A stretch of DNA of 64,000 nucleotides from Chalara sp. BL73 (lineage: Eukaryota; Ascomycota; Leotiomycetes; Helotiales), in assembly GCA_918026815.1 (NCBI GenBank), contig CAKJVC010000068.1, positions 1,426,001-1,490,000 on the forward strand. The letters are read 5' to 3'. Within the stretch, counting starts at the first letter, position 1; each line of letters begins with the position of its first letter. Below, piece by piece: positions 35,850 to 45,981 of this stretch. The position numbers and the translations under genes were made by a program. The notes under the pieces were generated by a model, which saw only the letters and a program-made list of their open reading frames with translations, had not been told where the DNA came from and did no database searches.

Positions 35850-37437
35850 ATGGCTACCTTGTTAGCGTCATCTAATGACAATGCCTCTAGGCCGCTGTTG
35901 CAAGAGGAACCTACCTGGTCACCGAATTCATGGACTTCGAAACCAATCAAACAGGAGGCTATTTATGAGAACCGAAAGAGTGTTGAAAAGTCCTTATGCA
36001 AGCTCGAGAGACTTCCACCCATTGTCACGCCTTATGAAATCGTCAAATTAAAAGCGAGCCTGCGAGATGTAGCCCTTGGTAAGGCATTTCTTCTCCAAGG
36101 GGGCGACTGTGCGGAGCTCTTTGATTATTGTGAGGAGAGTGCCATTGAATCAAAGATCAAATTGTTGCTGCAAATGAGTCTGGTACTGATTTGGGGATCC
36201 AACAAGCCCGTTGTCAGGTGAGACTAATGAATGCCATTGTTCATTGATGGGAGCATTGACTAACCGAAGAAAGAATTGCTCGTATGGCAGGTCAATATGC
36301 GAAGCCTAGGTCTAGCCCCACAGAAATTATTAACGGCAAAGAGACACCCTCTTTCCGAGGCGACATTCTCAATGGCTACGCCACGGATGAACGAGCTTTA
36401 GATCCATCTAGATTAGTAGGGTAAGGATTCCACATTTATGTACATGTATCCTACTAAGTTCAAACAGGGCATACTTTCATTCTGCAAGCACATTGAATTA
36501 TATACGGGGATCTATCTCCTCTGGAATCGCAGATCTTCATCGGCCACTTGACTGGGGTCTTGGACACGTGCGAGATCCTAGTTTGCAAACCCAGTACTCG
36601 GGAATCGTCAAATCTATTACCGAGTCCCTGCGTTTCATGCATACCGTCGGTGCCGATACCGCTGGGCAGCTCAAGACTGTAGATTTGTACACCAGCCATG
36701 AAGCACTTCTTCTCGACTATGAACAACGTCTCACAAGACGGTTAAAGAAGCCTAGTTCTGTTGTTGAAGAGCCACGAGATGCATTTTCTCTAGCAAGGGA
36801 TGGGGTTGACCTAGCTGATGATGGCAAAGCTTACTACAATACATCTGCACACTTCTTGTGGATTGGTGACAGAACAAGGCAGATTGATGGAGCACATGTT
36901 GAGTATATGAGAGGAATCGAGAACCCCATCGGTGTCAAAATTGGCCCAACCACACCATCTAGCGACATTCTCGATCTGCTCCGCACCCTCAACCCGTCTA
37001 AGGAAATCGGGAAAATCACTCTCATCACACGGATGGGTGCTTCGAAAGTCCGCCAGATACTTCCTGAACACATCAGAGCCGTTGAGTCAAGTGAATACGC
37101 CCGCAGTGTCATTTGGCAGTGCGATCCCATGCACGGGAATACTCGTTCCACCTCAAGTGGCATCAAAACGAGGCAATTCGCAGATATATTCAGCGAGCTG
37201 CAACAAACATTAGCCATCCACCAAGAAGAGGGGAGCTATCTCGGTGGTGTGCATCTGGAGTTGACCGGCGATGCAGTGACAGAGTGTACGGGAGGAAGCG
37301 AAGGCCTCAAAGACGATGACCTTTCGCTCAACTACACAAGTTTCTGCGACCCGAGACTTAACGAGAAGCAAGCATTGGAAATGGCGTTCCTTATAGCTGG
37401 TCATTTTAGGGAAGGGAGGTTGGAAAAGCAGTTCTGA
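35850..37437 (+). CDS. Class II (plant-type) DAHP synthase
   Basis: It condenses phosphoenolpyruvate and erythrose 4-phosphate, the first step of the shikimate pathway. Exons 35850-36217, 36274-36420 and 36468-37437 join in phase to 494 residues. Diagnostic blocks are LLQGGDCAELFDYCEES, RMAGQYAKPRS, FRGDILNGY, the WIGDRTRQIDGAHVEYMRG segment, NPIGVKIGPTT, SVIWQCDPMHGNT and GGVHLELTGDAVTEC. The Cys, His and acidic residues of the metal site are in these blocks. Most fungi make DAHP with class I Aro3/Aro4 enzymes; a class II enzyme is an additional or alternative type, known for example in Neurospora. The neighbours do not form an aromatic or metabolite cluster. No transit peptide is obvious. 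Confidence 0.95.
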
Positions 37438-38006
37438 AGAAACCTTGTGCAGTATTTTGACTTTGATCTTGGACAATAAAAGTTGTTGACTTCCAGCATA
37501 GCGTGACCCATATTTCTTCTGCGCGTCTGAATTATACCCACTGTTATTCTTGTATGGCTCTGACTATCGTTTGTCGGGGCTAATTCTTGGTAATTTTTAT
37601 TTAGATGTCTCTAATTAGTCATGAAATACTTCGCAATCAGGATATTAGGGCACCAAGAGCGTTCGGGTGCGAAGTGGGTCTATGTTAGCGACACTCCTTA
37701 AGATGGTCCAAATGCTCATGACATATGTATCAAAGTGTCACCATTATCGTTCAGGTCAGACATCACATAAAAAAAATAGTCAGACGACTTTTAAAGAGCT
37801 ATTTGTCTTCTGGCCTCCAGAAACTCAATATTTACAAGGAGTTAAAGTATAAGACTAACTCCAAAAACGAGCGTTGACTACAGCCGAATTTCCACCCATT
37901 CATTCCAGTAAGAGAAAGTAAGCACAGTACTTTGCAGTGAGGCATGGACATCAACATGGAGGTAAATAGTTAAGCAGGCAGATATCATGACAGAATATCG
38001 AGCTGT
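37438..38006. other. Intergenic, convergent 3' ends
   Basis: About 570 bp between the converging DAHP synthase and deuterolysin genes. It is AT-rich without a supportable frame. Confidence 0.55.
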
Positions 38007-39361
38007 TTAGCAGCCAACACGGATAGCTAGAGAAATTAGCATCACTTGGAGCATGGTCTAAGAACCCATTAACGTACCATTGGCATAAAGAGCATAGCTA
38101 TCAGCGTTGGCTAGGGCCCGAGAAGCTGACAAACTAGTTGCAGCGGCGTACCCATAGCCGTTATCCACTGTTCCCGGGCTATACACACCTGGCGCATGAG
38201 TAAACTCGTGTATGGTAGTAGTTGCTTGATCTTGAGCATGGCAAGTGCTAGTTAAAGCTGGAAGGGCAGAGAAATAGAGGTTGCAGTTGACAACAACATT
38301 CTGAGCGGGGAGAGTGTAGGCCAAGACATTGGACTAAATAAGAGGGAACTTCAGCATTCATTCCAACCAGAAGGGGCAATATTCGACAGCTTACGGAGCA
38401 GTATCCATAGACGTCAGTGCAGTATTGACGTGTGGCACCAGAGGTTGTGGAACCGCACTCGTTTGCGACAGCAGTCAATCTATTGGCAACAGTAGTTCGG
38501 GTTGCTGTCGCAGTAGTCTTGAAATACTCGCTAAACTTAGTTGCAGATCCAGAGCGAGCTGCAGAAGCGGCTGCCAAAGCCAAGGTACGGCAGTTTGAGA
38601 ATGCAGTGCGAGTAGCGGTGCCACGTGAACCAGTGCAATCTGATTGGATTACAGAGCGTTTATCAGGGAGACTGACTGCGTGGGGAACCTGCGAACGAAT
38701 TAGGCTCTTCTTGAGCGCAGGCTTTCTAGTATGAAAAAATACTTACGAGTGCTGCCGCAGCACCATCAACGTGTACGGTCAAAACATTGGACTTGAACGG
38801 AATCGCGAGCCCAGAGAGCTCAGTCGAGTCAGCGAGTGCATATGGAATGGCACCTTCAGCGACTATGATACAACGTAACGTTAGCTTGCCTGGTGGTGAA
38901 ATATCAGTGATCTATCTTACCAAATGTGAATTCGCCTCCTGCTGTCAGATCATGAACAGCGGCTGGGGTGATTGTGGTTTCATATGATGCACCGGCTGCA
39001 AGAGAAACAAAGGCATCCTCGGTGAGACCAGTGCGTACTACTGAGCGGAGAATACCCTGTGCAGTAAGTTTGAGGCTTGGCGGTTCATTTTATATCATGT
39101 TTGACCTACAGTGAACTGTGCCTTGGCATCGGAGGAGTAGACTGACAGCTTCTCAACAGGCGCGGAGTCGAAGAGAGTTCCATAAGCGAAGAGGTTCAAG
39201 TCTTCAGCACCGACATTGGTAACTGTGGCCTTCACAAGTCCACCCTCAAGCTCAGCCAAGGTAACTTCCAGTGGATTGTCCCTCTTGTAAATGTCAAGAC
39301 GGCTGGAGCTGACTATTTGGGACAAAGTGGCAACCGCCAACAACTTGAAAATGGTCTGCAT
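38007..39361 (-). CDS. Deuterolysin (M35 aspzincin metalloprotease)
   Basis: A secreted zinc endopeptidase made as a pre-pro-protein. Six exons join in phase: 39361-39110, 39056-38921, 38862-38747, 38688-38395, 38333-38078 and 38026-38007, giving 357 residues. The signal peptide is [20 protein letters not shown] beta-rich prodomain follows ([20 protein letters not shown] to about residue 170). The mature enzyme starts after the dibasic [10 protein letters not shown]. The zinc site is HEFTH (about 308-312) with GTVDNGYG, the aspzincin GTxDxxYG motif, giving the third ligand Asp323. SYALYANAIRVGC closes the protein with the usual terminal Cys. The last exon is only 20 nt, including the stop. 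Confidence 0.95.
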
Positions 39362-41087
39362 ATTGGCTGCTTTGAGCTTACTGAGATAAAAGACTAATTT
39401 TTCTGTTGTTGTCGAGGAATATTTTCACAATCTGCGGGATAAATTGACTAATTTATACATTTCCATCATATTTGCTTAAGCCTGAAAACCTCGGAACCAT
39501 GCCGCTCAGTGGCCGACAGCAGGAACATATCAAGCTCAGAAAGGCACTCCTGCAAGTCGGTTCTGCAAAAGCATGTTCAGGCAGAGCGATGCGAGCAGGC
39601 ACACTCAGCTGCAGCGAATGCATTTAGCTTTCTCACGGAATATCTGACTTCATCGAATTCTTCACCTCGATCCTTGTAATCAATATTTTAGAGTAACCAG
39701 CCCGGACCAGAAAAAAGGACAGGACCTCTACTCCGTCACGATTGTCCAATCGCTATATGAGCCGCACCTTCATTTGTGCCTCAACCCGGTACATCGTTTA
39801 CGATGCAGTGCCAATCAGTTCCAGAAAGAGAAATGTAGCCTGATCAATCGACATCTTATCAGCTTGGCACATTTCCATAGCTCAAAGCAACATTCCCATC
39901 TCAAGCTAGACGGGTATTGAGTAGTTCTTGGATGTCTCCTCAACCACTTCTCTACAAAGCCAAGACAAAACTTCACCAGGAGCAAAAGTTGACTTTACCC
40001 ATGATTGTAATGCCTTACGATTCCCTGAATATTCCATGAGAAATGACTTGATTGGCTATATTTTGCATTTTAGTTAGTCATTACATTTAGGACGTAAAGG
40101 TTGGTTTCCATAAGCCAAGGCACTCAAGGAGTGTACCGATTCGTTCTGGCATCCAATGTTGCAGTCTCCCATCGTATCGGGAGCATAAATTTCTGCTTGG
40201 CGTCGCTCCCTGTGATTTATATTCGATCTGGAACAGCCTATGTCAAGACGGCATTTGGTGTTTGGTTTCAGATAGAATTCTAAGGAACGTTGTTGATATA
40301 GACTTTCCACCTTCCATATTCAGGATCTCCTCTTCGCTTATCACTGCCACCCCAGTTTTTCTTTTGACGACTCAAATAGCCTGTAACATACGCGTGAGGT
40401 GATTTCCTCCAGTAAGTGTATCAAACGAACGTGCATACCAGGTGCATAATGCTTGCATTAAGAGGGGTAAGTTACCGTCTCAATCACATTCAATTCTCAA
40501 ATACGCCGTAGGTCACTTTTCAGCGATTAATTTGATGCCCGAAGCTAGGTATAAAGCAGCTAGCAATTATATCTCAGTTCTGTTGGCTCTGATCTGCGGG
40601 CGCGAACTTGACGGCTGCAGCGAGTCTGCCTCTCGCGTGAGAACCGATAGAGTCTTTATATTTGTCGAAGACCTTCCTTATCTAGTCATATTCCGACCAT
40701 TTTTGCCTGCAACAACTCTTCGCCTTCGAATCACCATCTCCTCTAAACGATCGATACCGACGTATATCGTCCCTACACATTCGGCCCAGCCGAGTCAGGC
40801 GAGACAGAATAGGAGCTTTATCCGAATTCCAGGGAAGGAATTTGGTAGCGCCGGTACTACTACCCGACCCGCCTCCATCTGAATATTTCTTTTAATCTCT
40901 CACTCCGCATTATATTATTCCTCAAAAGAAAAGATACGCTACTTACAATCTATAAATGTGCATCGAGCGCGGGAACCGACCGTTCAAGCCTACTTCAGGA
41001 TCATCATCCATTATCAGACTTCTCTACATAACTGCTATCTTGATTCTTGTTTATGGCTTGTTGAATAGTATCATTCCAGTAGTCACA
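39362..41087. other. Intergenic, deuterolysin promoter to next gene
   Basis: About 1.7 kb. It holds the deuterolysin promoter. The longest plus frame (40442-40882, 146 codons) has no family features and no convincing start. CT-rich sequence at 40850-41080 is probably the promoter and 5' UTR of the next gene. Confidence 0.45.
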
Positions 41088-41594
41088 ATGACCTCGACAG
41101 ATTTTCCTCACAATCCAGATATCCCACTCCAAATTACCATCTCCGACATTAGGAGCACGAGAGACGAAACAGAGTCGCCAGTCGTGATTCTTAAGGTCAC
41201 GATTTATAACACGTCGTCGGACAAAGGACTATCCTTTCTTCGGTGGTCAACCCCGCTCGACAAAATGGCTGCTCCGATGGGGATTTTCGTCTTCACATCT
41301 TTGTCCAGTGGAAAGGCTGCTCCTTGTGTTGGCCTCAAGCTCAATCGCAAAATCCCGGATTCCGGGTTCTTTTCCAAGGACGATACTATACAAATTACGG
41401 CAGGAGGAAAAGTGGAGACGGACGTAGACGTCAAGGCACCTCATGTATCACTGGATACGGGGGAGAGATATTCGGTCCAGGCGGTTGGTCATTGGATGCA
41501 TGTCAAATTCGGCGCCGAAGCAGAACTGAGTGCTGCTGAAGAGGGCGTGATCAGAGGAGGCTTCAGTAGTGAGGCTGTTCAGTTTGACGCATGA
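41088..41594 (+). CDS. Stand-alone protein resembling the deuterolysin prodomain
   Basis: This protein is 168 residues if it starts at ATG 41088. An upstream in-frame ATG at 40956 would add 44 residues with a hydrophobic stretch (LLYITAILILVYGLL), which may be 5' UTR or an anchor. I prefer 41088 because family members are about 160 residues and begin just before the conserved part. The core is PLQITISDIRS, then VVILKVTIYNTSSDKGLSFL, RWSTPLD, GIFVFTS, and ITAGGKVETDVDVKAPHVSL. This order mirrors the prodomain of the neighbouring M35 enzyme ([47 protein letters not shown]). No HExxH is present, so it is not a protease. A role as inhibitor or chaperone of M35 enzymes is inferred. Confidence 0.75.
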   Translation: MTSTDFPHNPDIPLQITISDIRSTRDETESPVVILKVTIYNTSSDKGLSFLRWSTPLDKMAAPMGIFVFTSLSSGKAAPCVGLKLNRKIPDSGFFSKDDTIQITAGGKVETDVDVKAPHVSLDTGERYSVQAVGHWMHVKFGAEAELSAAEEGVIRGGFSSEAVQFDA

Positions 41595-42292
41595 GTAATG
41601 AAGCCTTGTCATGCCCACGGCTACAGCGTTATCTTCACTAACCGGTACAAGCCCTGAAGTGGCTGGATCACCAGAGAGTGCGCGCGCATTTTGCTACCCT
41701 GGTCACGAGGGTGTCATGTACAGTACAGTACCTGACCTTTTTCGGCAGGTGCATATCATCGCCAAGGGTCACCTTGTCTAATGCGGAAGCTCCCATGATC
41801 CGTTTCGATTTACCCGCTCCTTCTCCTCGCCCCATCTATCTTCATCTATCCGCCAATCTATCTGCTGCCCGTCACGTTCCTGCCCCGGCACTCACATTAT
41901 GCCAACGGGCGATTTCATGTCGTGCATAGACGCCTTCTCATTTAGGCCCACTTTGCCAGTGCCATTGGGGTGAGCTTCCTCCATGGATCTACAAACTCCC
42001 CTCGCAGCCCGGTATCCATTGCCGAAGGGAGAAGGAGCCATCCGGCATTCGTAGAGGATGCGATGGTCTGGTTGGTCATCTTGACCAACGAAGCTTTATA
42101 CAAGCTTTGATCGCAGCCACATCTCCAGGCATACCATTCTATGCGCAACCCATCAGGAATGTGATATTATTTAGAATATTGCTTCTACCACTATCCGCTT
42201 TAGGCAATTGATATGATATAGCTTCCATAAAGAAGTACCTTTGTCCACTTGTCAAGGTGGTTTCACCAAAGCATAACGCCCATCTGTTAATC
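41595..42292. other. Intergenic, nothing recognised
   Basis: About 700 bp between two same-strand genes. Frames of 60-83 codons have no recognisable features. Confidence 0.5.
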
Positions 42293-44100
42293 ATGAAGCC
42301 TTCCTCCGCCCTTCTTCTCACGCTGAACAGTGCTGCCCTCGTCGCGGCTAAGGTCAGCTATGATGGTGCCAAAGCCATGCGTATGTATTCCAGTTCTTAC
42401 GCCACATCTTTACCTGATCGACCTTGTGGAGAACGGCGTCTCTCAAGAAAAACACAAGAAGTCTACCTTTTATCCATATGACGTGGTAATCTCGTTTTAA
42501 TATTAGCCTCGTGCTATTTTCGAACCGAAGCCAAGCCACACATAGACAAGTTCTAACAGCAGAATATAGGTATTGCTGTTGGTGAAGATGTCGTTCCTTT
42601 GCTTGATGTCATCAATGGGTTAGACCTTCCAACATGGAAAGGCCTCAGCAATGGGGTTCCTGTCGCCAACGGTCACGTTGATCTTGTCGTTCCAGCTGAT
42701 AAAGTAGCTGAGTTTGAACAACTCACCGCAAATATGGCTACAGAAGTTATGCATGAAGATCTTGGTGCATCTATCGCTGATGAGGGCCGAGAATATGTTT
42801 ACATTGGTAAGTGGATGCGCCCCGCAGAGGCAATTTGCATCTTCTGATTGTCGACCAGCCGGGACCGCGAACGCCACTTGGTTCAATGCATATCACGCAT
42901 ATGCTGACCACCTTACATTCTTGAATGATCTGGTGGCATTGTACCCAACTCAAGCTGAGATTGTAACTGCTGGCACTTCCGTTAATGGACGTCCTATAAC
43001 TGGAATCCACTTCTGGGGAAGCGGAGGCAAGGGTAGCAAGCCAGCCATTGTACTACACAGCACTGTCCATGCTCGAGAATGGATCACGACAATGACTACT
43101 GAGTACTTTGCCTACAATCTCCTTACCAACTACAATACTTCTACGGAGATCAAAGGGTTTGTTGACAAGTACGATTATTACATCTTCCCCGTCGTAAACC
43201 CAGATGGTAAGCTCAATTCCTGTTGGCGCTATTTTGACCGGTGTCTAATTTCTAAGTTTAGGCTTCGTCTATACCCAAACTACCAACAGACTTTGGAGAA
43301 AGAATCGCCAAACTCTTTCCTCCAGTTCTTGTGTGGGCAGAGACGTTAACAGAAATTGGCCTTACCAGTATGTTAACCACTCCCCTGGCTGGATAAGTCA
43401 TTAAAATATCATGCAACTAACTTGGGCATCTTTAAGATGGAGCGGATCGGGCTCTTCTACAAACCCATGTGACGAGACTTACAGAGGTAACTGATCTCTC
43501 TAAATCACATGACTTCCACTCACAATGTCAGGTGCCGCACAAGGTGACGCCCCTGAGAACAGGGGTCTTGTCGCACAGATCAACGCTTTGGCAGCAGACA
43601 AAGGTGTTCAATTGTATATCGACGTCCACTCATATTCCCAACTCTTCATGACTCGTACGTTCTCTTCTCTCCCATGTGTTCACATTATGTCTAACAGAGT
43701 ACCAGCATATGGTTATTCGTGCACAGCGAGAACTCCAAATAACTCTGTTCTCCAATCACTTGCCTCAGGAGCTGCGAGTGCCATTCGTGCAGTCTATGGT
43801 ACTTCATATCAGTATGGCCCAGTCTGCCAGACCATCTATCAAGTAGCAGGAGGCTCCATTGATTACGTCCAAGAGTGAGCATATCCCACCTCCTTTTAAA
43901 CACTTGACCTGTGTAAAGCATTAACCACAAAGCGATATCTAACCTTATCTTTCTATAGTGTCACCAAGGCGAAGTACGTCTTTACTATCGAATTGAGAGA
44001 CACCGGAACCAACGGCTTCGTGCTCCCTGCTAGCCAGATCGTACCAAGTGGTGTTGAGACCTTTGCAGGTTTCAGACACTTGTTGCTCAACATGACATAA
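42293..44100 (+). CDS. Secreted zinc carboxypeptidase (M14A)
   Basis: It removes C-terminal residues from peptides. Eight exons join in phase: 42293-42380, 42570-42806, 42859-43206, 43262-43367, 43437-43486, 43532-43654, 43706-43874 and 43959-44100, giving 420 residues. The signal peptide is MKPSSALLLTLNSAALVAA. An activation prosegment spans to about residue 105. Zinc ligands are His179 and Glu182 in HAREW and the His of DVHSYSQL. GRDVNRNWPYQW and the catalytic Glu of FTIELRDTG are present. There is a Cys pair near GYSCTAR and GPVCQT. Together with the M35 enzyme 3 kb away it could complete extracellular protein digestion. Confidence 0.94.
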
Positions 44101-45057
44101 AAGGGTACGAAAGCATTGGATACTTGATCATAACTGATGAAATACAAATGCATTGTTGATAGCGAGTGGAGTACTTGGAAGGCATCTTCAGTGTATATAT
44201 TGATAGAGGAGCATTCTTGGATATATGAGTATCAATCATGTCATTGTCCTTGTTTAACTGGTCCCAATAAGCACCATAATAAGCTTTTTATGTTGGTAGT
44301 TCATCCTTGAGAAGAATCCGGGGACCGTGGATTCATGCGTTCCTGATGAAGCATCTATGTTGACTCTAGTGTCATGACGATAATCGGCGTCCTGTAGTGG
44401 AGGGCTCCTTGTGACACACCTGTGGTCCTCAGAACCACAGGAAATCTTGCTGAGAAGATTCGATACGCGCGGTTCACTGCCGGAATATGGCCAGGATACT
44501 AATAAGAATAAAAGTACGGCCCACCTACCCTGATATTATAGAAGCCCGCATTCTGGCAGAAATTGCGAAAGACTGAGACAAGGGGATAAACAGCACTCAG
44601 CGTATACTATAAAGCAGATATACTGAAAGACATCATCTCCTGGCAAGCATTTCGCACGCAAAATTGATCCGCGGTTCTGATGTATACAAATCCACATTCC
44701 AGTAACGAAGCACATATCCGTCTCCAAGGTCATAGATATAAACCCTTGTATGTTTATACAAGAATACCAACTTAGTCGCCGAATGTCAAAGATCTTTTTC
44801 CCTGACTTCCTTTGCCAGGCGAGAGTATTTTGCCCTGAGAAAAAAATAGCATATATTCAGCTGCTTATCAAAGCCCCGTGGTATACCAAGTAATCAGTCA
44901 ACGTCCATCATACAACGTCTCATCATACACCCATTACTCCGTCATTACACCGACCCATTATAAGACCCCGGGGTCTCATTCATAGCACGCGAAGCCTCCC
45001 ATTCCATCAATCAACCCCTTCAACCCATCATATCATACACCTCCCCGTTTCACCGCC
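44101..45057. other. Intergenic with one short hairpin
   Basis: About 960 bp. CCTGTGGT and ACCACAGG form a perfect 8-bp stem with a 7-nt loop at 44419-44441. Nothing else is recognised. Confidence 0.45.
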
Positions 45058-45410
45058 CTAACGATATCTCGCCGGATCATGCTTCCCAATCACATACCAA
45101 GCATCTGCTACCGCATTAGCCTTCGCCCCTTCCAACTCAGCGCCGGTAGAAAAAAAAACATACGGATGACACCCGGTATCCAACCCAAGATCGTAAGCAG
45201 GATATTGATGATGAAATCCGCCGCGCACCCGCGCTTCAGGAATACCGCGAGCGGGGGGATGAAGATGGCGACTAGATACGCGAAGACGCCGGCCTGCAGC
45301 CAAAGGAAAAAGAAACGTTAGCGCATGTAGGGGCCGACGGAGCATGTTTGCCAAGCTGTCGATCTGGGGAGGAGGAGGGGGGGCAGACGCACGGAGGACG
45401 ATTTTGCCAT
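45058..45410 (-). CDS. Pmp3/UPF0057-type plasma-membrane proteolipid
   Basis: A tiny two-helix membrane protein that modulates membrane potential and salt tolerance in yeast and plants. Exons 45410-45393, 45293-45164 and 45104-45058 join in phase to 64 residues. The protein starts MAKSSS. The first helix is VFAYLVAIFIPPLAVFLKRG, then CAADFIINILLTILGWIPG (the CxxDxxINILLTxLGxxPG family signature), then VIHAWYVIGKHDPARYR. A longer frame over the same bases is a shadow in another phase. The 99-bp first intron sits right after the sixth codon. Confidence 0.92.
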
Positions 45411-45981
45411 TATTTGTTTGCTTGTGGCAGGGAAAATTTGGTTTTGCTTTGCGGAGTTGCTGCGGGGAGGGCTCGTTTGGTTTTGAAATGAGGTATGGGA
45501 AACGAAGCGGCCGAGCTGGAAATATATATAAGGGTTTTGAAGTCTGGATAAAACTTGGCAAGATCGCAAGCCGGGCAGTCCGTTCATGACGTATGCGGTG
45601 GGGCAGCTTGGGACCAGCCGAGCGGCTCCGACCCCACCTTTCTGTGCCGGTGCCGAAGAGCCTCAATGCTGACGACAACTTATCGCAATAACATCAATTT
45701 AATATGCGGCAGGATAAGTAGAACTTCATGCCAATGCTCAGGTGTTACTTTGGTGTGGAACAATTCCATAACCTTTCATCGCTCACGGGTTTCAATTCCT
45801 CGGTAATGGCAAGAGCAGCTGAATATCTATACCTCAGACGGTAACTTCGGACACAATTTTGCACATGGGTGTTACAAGCCGGCGAGAACATATAAAAATC
45901 ATAACAAATTATTATTAGGCGGATTATCGGGTTAACCGCATGGATGGTATGATGTTATTAGTGGCATAGAATGATCCAGCT
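45411..45981. other. Intergenic, nothing recognised
   Basis: About 570 bp holding the proteolipid promoter and the 3' end of the Hsp70-like gene. Confidence 0.5.

Noticed and set aside
40442..40882. 146-codon plus-strand frame
   Set aside because: No family features, no convincing start context, and it lies in the probable promoter of the next gene.
44419..44441. Perfect 8-bp hairpin CCTGTGGT/ACCACAGG
   Set aside because: One short stem without a T-run or any gene close by is expected by chance in 64 kb; no function can be supported.
45058..45678. 206-codon minus-strand frame
   Set aside because: It runs across three exons and two introns of the Pmp3-type gene in a different phase; the spliced 64-residue protein has the family signature.
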